Source of the DNA: Vampirovibrio sp.
GTDB taxonomy: Bacteria > Cyanobacteriota > Vampirovibrionia > Vampirovibrionales > Vampirovibrionaceae
Direction of reading: 5' to 3'
Length of the DNA: 52,935 bases
Assembly (NCBI GenBank): GCA_021323475.1
Contig: JAJQJM010000015.1
Location: 1-52,935, forward strand
Below, in pieces: positions 14,695 through 22,790 of the stretch (its first letter is position 1; each line of letters opens with the position of its first letter). The position numbers and the translations under genes are program-made. The notes under the pieces were generated by a model. That model saw only the letters and a list, made by a program, of their open reading frames with translations, was not told the origin of the DNA and did not search any database.

Positions 14695-14723
14695 CAGGCC
14701 AGCTAGGCGCCAGCTGAAATTTA

Positions 14724-14765
14724 GATGCCTCTGAATACGTTTGATATTCAGAGGCATCCTCTTTT
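14724..14765 (+). terminator. Intrinsic terminator of argS
   Basis: GATGCCTCTGAATA-cgtttga-TATTCAGAGGCATC followed by CTCTTTT. Confidence 0.75.
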
Positions 14766-15268
14766 ACATTGTTTTTGCTCCATATTTTATGGATGTGCGC
14801 AAGCTGGAAATGCTGATTTTTCTTGCTTGTTCCGTCTTTTTGTTATTTCAGTGAGCAAGTGTTTTGTAACAATTTTGTAATGAAATAGCATCAGTTTTTT
14901 TTGAGTGTTCTTGATGTAAGCGAGAAGAGAAACTATCAATTCAAGTGGGTTAATAAATCAAGCATCAATAGGTATTGGCAGTCCGCGTGGGCTGGTTATA
15001 CCCGTTGTGGCCGCATTGGAGAATAATGCAAGCAATGATTCGATGGGATGTAATTGTTTCTGGTTTTGGAAGCTCCGGGGCAGTTCAGTGCGGCTACTTT
15101 CAAGGCGACGTCTTACAACTGGAATTAAAGATATTGGGGAAGGAGTGGGGGAACCTCGCAAAACAGGGCCGTTTTTACTTAATGGCGGCTCATGATGCTA
15201 TTTTCGAAGGGGGGAAAAGAAGTGCCCGCTGCCTTGTGCGGGCGCTGTGTCATACCGAGTGATCGTTC

Positions 15269-15324
15269 GATTGCCCGCCCGTTAAAGAGTTCCAGAGCTC
15301 TGCGGGTGTTGGCGAAAGGCAATC
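15269..15324 (+). ncRNA. Candidate structured RNA of unknown class
   Basis: GATTGCC/GGCAATC and CGCCCG/CGGGTG nested stems with an internal AGAG/CTCT stem and 3' bulge, immediately upstream of a strong terminator; no plausible coding gene. Confidence 0.4.
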
Positions 15325-15332
15325 ACAACAAT

Positions 15333-15359
15333 ACCGGGAGTTTTCACTCCCGGTTTTTT
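15333..15359 (+). terminator. Intrinsic terminator
   Basis: ACCGGGAG-ttttca-CTCCCGG-TTTTTT. Confidence 0.85.
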
Positions 15360-15401
15360 ATTGCTGTCAGAGCCGGTTTTCGTTGACTCAAATAAGGTTG
15401 C

Positions 15402-16343
15402 TTACTTGGGTAAGGCGATCTTGGAAATCTGGTTGGCCGGATCTTGCTCGGATACGTACAGCACGTTGTTGACCGTATCCATAAACAGGTTATAGGGTTT
15501 GTTCAGACTGGAAACCAATGTGGATACCTTGCCGGATGCGTTAATGCGGGACACGCTGTTCAGCAGGTAGTTGGCCACGTACAATTCGTTGGTTTTGGGA
15601 TTGAAGGCCAGGCCAATGGGGCCTTTAATGCCTTCGCCTTGCGCGAACACGGATTTTTCACCGCCGGCGCCGACCCGGTAAATCTGGTTTTTGGAGTAGT
15701 TGGCCACGTACATGTAACCGCCCGGCCCGATGGCAATGCCCGTTGGGCCGTCGTAACCCTTGGAAAACGCCTGGGCGGAAAGTTTATTGGCGGCTGGTTT
15801 GGCAGGCTGGACCAGCGGCGCGGACGGCTTTTGCGCCGGTTTGGCCGTAGTGGCGGCCGGTTTGCTCTGGCTGGCGGTTTTCAGCGGCGGGCTTAAGTCG
15901 TCAATTTTGGCTTTGGCTTGCGGATATTTGGGATCATTGACCGGAATCTGCTGCAATACCCGTACCGCTTCCTGGTTGTGGGACAACTTTTCCAGGCTGA
16001 GGGCCAGGTTATACTTGGCCTGGCTGTCGGTGGGGCTCAGATTGACGGCCTTTTGGAACATGTCGGCGGCGTCGCCGTACTGTTTGAGCTGGTAGTAAAT
16101 AGAGCCCATATTGTAGTAGGCGGCGGCGTAGTTGGGATCAATCTGCACGGCTCGGTCAAACCGGCGGAGGGCGCCCGGCACATCGCCATGATTATAGGCC
16201 TCAATACCGTCGTTATAACTACGAATGGCCTCCGGAGAGGTTTGCGCCTGCGCGGTTTGCGGAAGGGCGCTGAATAGCAGGCTGGTGGCCAACAGGCTGC
16301 CCAGCAACGATACGGTTAAACGGGTCGATTGGGGTGCTCGCAT
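15402..16343 (-). CDS. Secreted TPR plus NHL/SMP-type beta-propeller repeat protein
   Basis: Signal peptide; TPR motifs (NDGIEAYNHGDVPGALRRFDRAVQIDPNYAAAYYNMGSIYYQLKQYGDAADMFQKAV); Pro/Ala/Lys linker; GYDGPTGIAIGPGGYMYVANYSKNQIYRV repeats. Confidence 0.85.
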   Translation of the reverse strand: MRAPQSTRLTVSLLGSLLATSLLFSALPQTAQAQTSPEAIRSYNDGIEAYNHGDVPGALRRFDRAVQIDPNYAAAYYNMGSIYYQLKQYGDAADMFQKAVNLSPTDSQAKYNLALSLEKLSHNQEAVRVLQQIPVNDPKYPQAKAKIDDLSPPLKTASQSKPAATTAKPAQKPSAPLVQPAKPAANKLSAQAFSKGYDGPTGIAIGPGGYMYVANYSKNQIYRVGAGGEKSVFAQGEGIKGPIGLAFNPKTNELYVANYLLNSVSRINASGKVSTLVSSLNKPYNLFMDTVNNVLYVSEQDPANQISKIALPK

Positions 16344-16645
16344 GAGAAAAACCTGCCTTCTTTCCTAAACTCTATACTCTATCGTCTCTTGTACGGTCTG
16401 CTGAGGCGTTTGCTAGGGCGTAAGCCATTTTCACTGACTATCGTATCGCCCGCCTGCTGTCGCCAATCGCTTTACCGGCCTGCTTCGGCAATCCATTACC
16501 TGAGCAGTTACTAATTGCATTGACGTAATGATCGCATAATGGTTCAGTTCAAAAAACGGGTCACTATTATATAATACGGACAAGCCTTTTGCCGGTTTCC
16601 GGCATGACAGGCCCCTGAAATCAAGCGTTTAGAGATGTAATACCC

Positions 16646-19093
16646 TTGCTGACCGTTGAAGAGGCGCAGTTAAAACTGAAGGATTTGCGGCAGGCGCTGT
16701 CTTTTGAAAAAGAGCGCCGTTATATCGATATGCAGGGCCGTAAAAAAACGTTTTCCCGGTTTGTGTGCGATACGTTGAAAGAGCTGCAGCCTATGTTGTT
16801 GAATGACGGCGACAAGCTGGAAGCCTTGCGGCGCAAGTTTGAGAACTACCGCTTTATGGATGTGGGCGGTCGCATGAGCGCCATGGAAAGCATGGAGCAG
16901 TTCTTGCGGAACATGGCCCAGGCCCAGACGGCTCCCCAGCGGAAAGTGACCACCGTAAAGCCTGCCGTGGGCGGGCAATCCATCCACGAGATGGACGTGA
17001 AATTCCTGAAGGGGGTCGGCCCTCGACTGGCGCAACTGCTAGGTACGGTGGGCATTCATACGGTGGAAAACCTGCTGTATTACTTCCCCCGGCGATATCT
17101 GGACTATAACAACCGGGTCAAAATCTCGGAATTGCAACAGGGGCAGGATGTCACGGTCATCGGGGCCATTCGCGCGGTGAATGCTTATAACTCCAAAAAC
17201 GGCAATATCGCCATTGTGAATGTGACGATTGAGGACGAAACGGGCCTGATGTCCGCCAACTGGTTTTACGGAAAGTCCAGCAAGGCGGCGCTGGAAAGCT
17301 ATAAAAGCCGTTACGTCAAAGGCGCGGACGTGATGGTGTCCGGCAAGGTGAAGTGGGACAGTTATAAGCGTATTCCGGCCATTGACCGGCCCCAGATTGA
17401 GATTTTAAGTTATCAGGACGCCTCCGGGGCGCAAGAGGCCGATTCCATTCACGCTGGCCGCATTGTTCCGATTTACTCGTTGACGGAAGGGCTGAACCTG
17501 CGCTTTCTGCGCAAGGCGATTTACCAGGCGTTGCAGGATTACCTGGACAGCATTATCGACCCCATGCCCGCCGAGATTTTAACGTGTTATAACCTGATGG
17601 GTTTGCGAGAGGCGCTGCGGCAAATCCATTTTCCGGAAAACCGCCAACTGGCTACCACCGCGCGGGAACGGCTGGTATTTGACGAGTTGTTCTACGTGCA
17701 ATTGCGCTTGGGCCTGATGCGCCAGCAATACAAGCGGACGGTCAAGGGTTTGTCCCTCACGTATAAAGAAGGCGGCTATGCGGAACAACTGCGTAAACTG
17801 TTGCCGTTTGACCTGACCGGCGCCCAAAAGCGGGTGCTGGCGGAAATTGGCCAGGATATCGCCTCCGATGAGCCGATGTACCGGATGCTGCAAGGCGATG
17901 TGGGTAGCGGGAAAACCATTGTGGCGATTCTGACCTTGTTGGCCGCTGTGGAAAATGGCTACCAGGGTGCGTTAATGGCCCCCACCGAAATTCTGGCCGA
18001 GCAGCATTACCGCAAGTGTGTGGAATGGCTGACGCCGCTGGGCCTGCGGGCCGGGCTGTTCGTGGGCAAGTCCGGCGCGAAGGAACGCCGGGTGCTTCGC
18101 CAGGATCTGCTGAACGGGCAAATTCATGTGGCGGTGGGCACCCATGCGCTGATTCAGGACGATGTGGAATTTGCCAACCTGGGCGTCGTGGTGGTGGATG
18201 AGCAGCATCGCTTCGGGGTGCGCCAGCGCACCCTGCTGAAAGGCAAAGGAAACCACCCGGAAATGCTGACCATGACCGCGACCCCGATTCCTCGCTCTCT
18301 GGCCATGACCATTCACGGGGATTTGGATGTGTCTCTGCTGGATGAGCTGCCGCCGGGCCGAACGCCCATTAAAACCATTCTGCTGACCCATTCCCAGATT
18401 GGAAAGGCGTACCAGTTGATCCGTCAGGAAATCGTGAAAGGGCGACAGGCCTACATTGTGTTTCCGCTGATTGAAGAGTCGGAGACCCTGTCCGCCAAGG
18501 CGGCCACTTCTGAGGCGGAGCGGCTTCAGCAGGAGGTGTTCCAGGATTTAAGAATCGGGCTGCTGCACGGTAAAATGCGCCCCGAAGAAAAAGATACCGT
18601 GATGAGCCGTTTTGCGGCGGGCGAAACGGATATTCTGGTCAGCACCACCGTAGTAGAGGTTGGGGTGGATGTGCCCAACTCCACGGTGATGGTGATTGAG
18701 AACGCGGACCGTTTCGGGCTATCGCAGTTGCACCAGTTGCGGGGCCGGGTCGGCCGGGGCAGTCATCAATCCTATTGTGTGCTGGTGTCCGACAGCCGGG
18801 CGGAAGCGACGCTCACCCGGTTGAGCATTCTGACCGAGAGCGAGGACGGCTTCTGGATCTCTGAGAAAGATTTGGAACTGCGGGGGCCGGGCGAGTTTTT
18901 AGGCACCCGCCAAAGCGGTCTGCCGGATTTTGTGCTGGCCGATCTGCTGGAAGACAAGGAAATTCTGGAACGGGCCCGGCAAGCGGCCATGACCATCGCG
19001 GCAAACCCGGATTATTTAGCCAAACATCCGGATTTATCCGCAATGGTCTACCAAAAAACCGATGATACGTTTAGTGTCCTGGGTTCAGGTTAA
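16646..19093 (+). CDS. recG: ATP-dependent DNA helicase RecG
   Basis: Wedge domain; LQGDVGSGKTIVA (Walker A), DEQHRFGVRQR, MTATPIPRSLAMT, LHGKMRPEEKD, STTVVEVGVDVPNSTVMVIENADRFGLSQLHQLRGRVGRG. Likely TTG start. Confidence 0.97.
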   Translation: MLTVEEAQLKLKDLRQALSFEKERRYIDMQGRKKTFSRFVCDTLKELQPMLLNDGDKLEALRRKFENYRFMDVGGRMSAMESMEQFLRNMAQAQTAPQRKVTTVKPAVGGQSIHEMDVKFLKGVGPRLAQLLGTVGIHTVENLLYYFPRRYLDYNNRVKISELQQGQDVTVIGAIRAVNAYNSKNGNIAIVNVTIEDETGLMSANWFYGKSSKAALESYKSRYVKGADVMVSGKVKWDSYKRIPAIDRPQIEILSYQDASGAQEADSIHAGRIVPIYSLTEGLNLRFLRKAIYQALQDYLDSIIDPMPAEILTCYNLMGLREALRQIHFPENRQLATTARERLVFDELFYVQLRLGLMRQQYKRTVKGLSLTYKEGGYAEQLRKLLPFDLTGAQKRVLAEIGQDIASDEPMYRMLQGDVGSGKTIVAILTLLAAVENGYQGALMAPTEILAEQHYRKCVEWLTPLGLRAGLFVGKSGAKERRVLRQDLLNGQIHVAVGTHALIQDDVEFANLGVVVVDEQHRFGVRQRTLLKGKGNHPEMLTMTATPIPRSLAMTIHGDLDVSLLDELPPGRTPIKTILLTHSQIGKAYQLIRQEIVKGRQAYIVFPLIEESETLSAKAATSEAERLQQEVFQDLRIGLLHGKMRPEEKDTVMSRFAAGETDILVSTTVVEVGVDVPNSTVMVIENADRFGLSQLHQLRGRVGRGSHQSYCVLVSDSRAEATLTRLSILTESEDGFWISEKDLELRGPGEFLGTRQSGLPDFVLADLLEDKEILERARQAAMTIAANPDYLAKHPDLSAMVYQKTDDTFSVLGSG

Positions 19094-19632
19094 CTGGTCA
19101 TATTTTGGAACGAATCCGGTGAGGTAAGAGAGCGGGACGGGCTGCCAGGGCGTTTTACGACAGGGCCCAGTACGCTGTCCAGCAGGAGCTTGACCATGAT
19201 AGGCGCTGTTATCGTCTTCTTGTTATAAGCGCGATCAGCGCCATGCTCTAAGGCCTCAGCTTCCATGCCATCGTCGCTGGAATACATGGATGTATGCTTA
19301 GGCTTGTTGGCCCCCATTTTCTGTATGAAATCCAGGAGGCCCATGCCTTGATTGGGGTGCGGCATGCTGTTATCAAGGGAGACGAAATCGAATGGCTCAT
19401 CGGGGTGGGCATTGAATACTTCGATGGCTTCTTCCGGATTGGTCGCAGGGGAAATGGAAAAGGTGTCTCCACGTTTCTTGCCATGAAATTCGAATGCCTT
19501 GGAAACGTTGCGTCGAATAGTCGAATCGTCATCGACCACCATCACTCGGTAATGGCCCGAAAATTGAGGATTAGCGGGTTTACGGGATGTGGAAACTCCA
19601 GGCATGGCAATGCCAAAAGAAACAGGATTCAT
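19090..19632 (-). CDS. Single-domain receiver protein with N-terminal extension
   Basis: YRVMVVDDDSTIRRNV...FDFVSLDNSMPHPNQGMGLLDFI...SMYSSDDG...YNKKTI; overlaps the recG 3' end by 4 nt (convergent). Confidence 0.8.
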   Translation of the reverse strand: MNPVSFGIAMPGVSTSRKPANPQFSGHYRVMVVDDDSTIRRNVSKAFEFHGKKRGDTFSISPATNPEEAIEVFNAHPDEPFDFVSLDNSMPHPNQGMGLLDFIQKMGANKPKHTSMYSSDDGMEAEALEHGADRAYNKKTITAPIMVKLLLDSVLGPVVKRPGSPSRSLTSPDSFQNMTS

Positions 19633-20413
19633 AAAAATCTATGCTCCTAATGCAAAAAAAATGAAACAGTAAAAAGGATGATGAAACTGGGAAATAAACG
19701 ACATGACTTCGTCTTCAATGTCGCTTCGGGTGCTTCAAACCCGAACATGTAATTTTCGTGCTAATCCATTTCGGAATCAATCCCCAATTATGGGTGGGGT
19801 GATAGATAAGCGGTAATGACTGCGATAGATTTTGCAGGGTTGATGTGGCTTCCCGGAATCGTTTTTGCAAAGTGCTTAATAATTGCGACCGGATGCGCAA
19901 TTTTGTATAAATATTTGTTTTATTTCTAATTGAGAGTTATTTGTAGAACGAGTGAAATCCAAACGAAATCCCTACAGTCCTTACGAAAGCCCGTCTGCGC
20001 AATAATTTCTGTCGGCAGGCGCGGTAGTACGCAATTTAACGCATAGCAAACCGAACGGTTAAACAAAGAGAAAAGTGAATGTATGAAGAAAGAAGTAAAT
20101 AAGGAGGAATAATGAGAATGCGCATCCGGCAAGGAGGCTGCTCTCCTGAAAGCCTGCGAACCTCAGGTGGCATGACTGCTGTTGGGGTTGGGCCAGGTAG
20201 CCGTATATGCGCAGATGGCAGGTCGCCCGTGCGAGGAAATCGTTTCGGGCGCTTGGTCGATTATTTATCGGGAACATTGATCCGTCAGTCTCTTTGGCAG
20301 TCTCTCTGGGTACTGAAATCCACCCGCAGATCGAGACATGCAAGGGTCGTTTCTGGGCCATGCCGGTCTCATGTGTTCTCAGGCGCGGTGGATTCCGGAG
20401 GTCTCCTGTGCGG

Positions 20414-20449
20414 GAGGGATTCCCTGCTGTTTTTGGCCGGGAATCCCTC
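20414..20449 (+). repeat. 11-bp inverted repeat, part of a structured intergenic region
   Basis: GAGGGATTCCC-tgctgtttttggcc-GGGAATCCCTC. Confidence 0.7.
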
Positions 20450-20482
20450 TGCGGAGGATTGTTCCCTTCGGCAACCCGGAAG

Positions 20483-20518
20483 CGGTTGGCCTGCGTAATT
20501 TCAACGCAACACCAACCG
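20483..20518 (+). repeat. Nested inverted repeat, part of a structured intergenic region
   Basis: CGGTTGG-cc-TGCGT-aatttca-ACGCA-aca-CCAACCG. Confidence 0.7.
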
Positions 20519-20569
20519 AGAACGAATTTATCGATAATAAAATGATTTGCTGATTTATACAGACCTGTT

Positions 20570-20666
20570 GCACGCCAGGGCAGCCTTAAGAGTGTCTTTT
20601 CCGGAGAGCGGAAAAAGGCATTCTCCTCCAATTGCGGTCTCGGGAGGGTAGGGGCTGCCTGCGTGC
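20570..20666 (+). ncRNA. Candidate three-way-junction RNA element
   Basis: GCACGC-cag-GGCAGCC ... GGCTGCC-t-GCGTGC closing helix enclosing CTTTTCC-ggagagc-GGAAAAAG and CTCC/GGAG hairpins. Strand not certain. Confidence 0.45.
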
Positions 20667-20799
20667 GCATGGATGGGTCCGTTTCGACATGTGTTCCCGA
20701 TTGGACACATTTCCTATTTTTGCCGGATAATAGGCATAAATTCGTGTCAACTGAAAGAATTTGCCAGTGAGTGAGTCATCCTTGAACGGTGCAGGCCCT

Positions 20800-21529
20800 A
20801 TGGAAACACAACCGGAACCATCCTCATCCGCAGCTTCGTCGGAGCATCGCCACCCCGATGTAACCGGGCGTTATTACGTGCCGGGCTTCCCGATTGGGGA
20901 GGGAAAAACCGATTACGAGAAATATCTGCGCACCATTGAACTGCTGAGTCTGCAAACGCCTTCGGCTCAGGCGGTCAGCCACGAAGAATTGTTGTTCCAG
21001 GTGACCCATCAGGCATCCGAACTGTGGATGAAACTGATGCTGGACGAACTGGAGCGGGCAATCGCGCACGCTGGTTTTGATGTTGCAAGTGGACTTAATT
21101 GCCCGGCACATCAGCATTGTGGAATACGGAAAGATTCGCACCGTGTTGGGGCAGGGTAGCGGCATGGAGTCGCCCGGCTTCAATCGCCTGCTGGAAATGG
21201 CGCCGCGTTTGGGTGAGGCGTTTACGAACCTGCTTCAGCGCCAAAACATTACCATTCGCGAAATTTATGTCGATTACGAGAAAAATATTGAACTGCACAC
21301 GCTGGCGGAATGCCTGGTGGACTACGATGACCTGTTCCATAAATGGCGCGCCCACCACATGGCTCTGGTTGCCCGGACCATCGGCACCGAGGCCAATTCA
21401 TTGAAGGGCCTTTCCACCCAGGTGTTGCAGAAAGGCATTAAAACCCGCTTTTTCCCTGAGTTGTTGGAATTGCGCAGCACACTGACCAACGAGAGTTCGG
21501 TGGCCTACGGCGGACAGCCGCTGTCCTGA
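20800..21529 (+). pseudogene. Tryptophan 2,3-dioxygenase-family gene, split by an apparent frameshift near 21065-21085
   Basis: Frame 1: YYVPGFPIGEGKTDYEKYLRTIELLSLQ...HEELLFQVTHQASELWMKLMLDELERAI. Continues in another frame: LQVDLIARHISIVEYGKIRTVLGQGSGMESPGFNRLLEM...WRAHHMALVARTIG...RFFPELLELRSTLT. Confidence 0.6.
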
Positions 21530-21664
21530 AACGGCGGGATGTCCCGGAAATCCGGGTATAAGCGGATTAAAAAACATCCAAATGGATGAGGGCAGCCTTG
21601 ATGCCGCTCGCTACAATCATGAAATGTTCGGGGAAACTCCTGAATATTGTAGCGGAGTGGATTT

Positions 21665-22606
21665 ATGGCGATAAGCATTAATCAAAACTTCCTGAGCGGT
21701 TCATTCGGGGGGCCTGAGGCGGAAGACGAGCCGGTGGGTTCCACGGGTTCCTATGGCTTAAAGCCCACGGAGCGCCTGTTCATCGAAAAAACCCTGATTC
21801 AGATGTATCCTCGTCTGCAACGCCACGACCTGATTCCCTGGAAGTGGTTCCAGGGGCCGCTTATTCCTGATTTCATCGTGCGCAATACCGATCCTTACCT
21901 GCGGCGGATTGTGGAAATCGGCTGCGGGGATGGGGTTTTCAGTAATATTCTGTCGTTGCTGTTCCCGGATATTGAGATTATCGGCATCGATACCGACCGG
22001 GATAAAATTGCTTATGCCCGCTCGACGATTGGGTATCGTCAGAACGTCAAGTTTATTTGCGCCAATGCTACAGTGCTGGCGGATATTCCCTGTGATCGGA
22101 TTATCTATAACCATTGCCTCAGTCGCCTGAGGAGCAGTTACGCGTTCAAGAAGCTGCTGGTCAAAACGTCCCAGTGGATTGTGGATGAGGGCGACTTTAT
22201 CGTGAAGGAATCGCCGTTTTCCATTTTGAATAGCATTGCCCTGTTGAAGGAATTTTTTCCCAAGCTGCGGGACACCAACGACTGGGCGGTTATGGTGCGC
22301 AGCCTGCTTGCGGAAATCGGCTACCCGAACCCCTTGATTTACCAAAGCCAGGGGCTGCCGGGCATGCCGCCGTCCGAAATTTTTTATAGGGCTTCCAAGG
22401 CGTTGATTTTAACCGCCATGCTGGCCGCTCCGGGGGCGGAGAATCCTGATTTAGTGACTCCAGGCTTAATCGCTCAGGAGGCCACTGTGCAACGGCCTCG
22501 TCAGGCTGTGGCCGAATGGCAGGATTGGGGCGATCAGTCCAACGATTCCCTGGTGGGTTTCCTGTTCTCCAACGCCCAGGCCGATTTCAGCCGGGAGCTG
22601 GTGTAA
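21665..22606 (+). CDS. Class I SAM-dependent methyltransferase-like protein
   Basis: RRIVEIGCGDGVFSNILSLLFPDIEIIGIDTDRDKIAYAR (motif I and acidic motif II), FICANATVLADIP. Confidence 0.8.
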   Translation: MAISINQNFLSGSFGGPEAEDEPVGSTGSYGLKPTERLFIEKTLIQMYPRLQRHDLIPWKWFQGPLIPDFIVRNTDPYLRRIVEIGCGDGVFSNILSLLFPDIEIIGIDTDRDKIAYARSTIGYRQNVKFICANATVLADIPCDRIIYNHCLSRLRSSYAFKKLLVKTSQWIVDEGDFIVKESPFSILNSIALLKEFFPKLRDTNDWAVMVRSLLAEIGYPNPLIYQSQGLPGMPPSEIFYRASKALILTAMLAAPGAENPDLVTPGLIAQEATVQRPRQAVAEWQDWGDQSNDSLVGFLFSNAQADFSRELV

Positions 22607-22790
22607 CTGCCCGCGGGTTGGTTCAGCAAAGCGTATTCGCGCATTCCGCCATTTTTGTATTTAAATGGGACGAGGCCATAGGTATAAGTTTTGTAACCCC
22701 GCATGCCGGGACTTGTCCCGATTGGCCTGACTTAAGCTATACTTATGTTTCGTAGAGAGACCTTGTCTGCGCCCTAGAGAGGGAGTTTGG

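Noticed and set aside
14975-15262. 95-aa plus-strand ORF in the argS/TPR-NHL intergenic region
   Set aside because: No domain, no convincing RBS; region better explained as noncoding.
15165-15362. 6S RNA (ssrS) assignment
   Set aside because: Some local resemblance, but no closing stem or convincing central bubble could be drawn; kept as unknown ncRNA.
20059-20670. 203-aa minus-strand ORF across the structured intergenic region
   Set aside because: No recognisable domain, non-coding-like composition, overlaps strong RNA stems.
20110-20680. RNase P RNA, tmRNA or known riboswitch assignment
   Set aside because: Conserved landmarks (GAGGAAAGTCC/ACAGAA, tRNA-like ends, cobalamin/FMN/TPP boxes) were not found.
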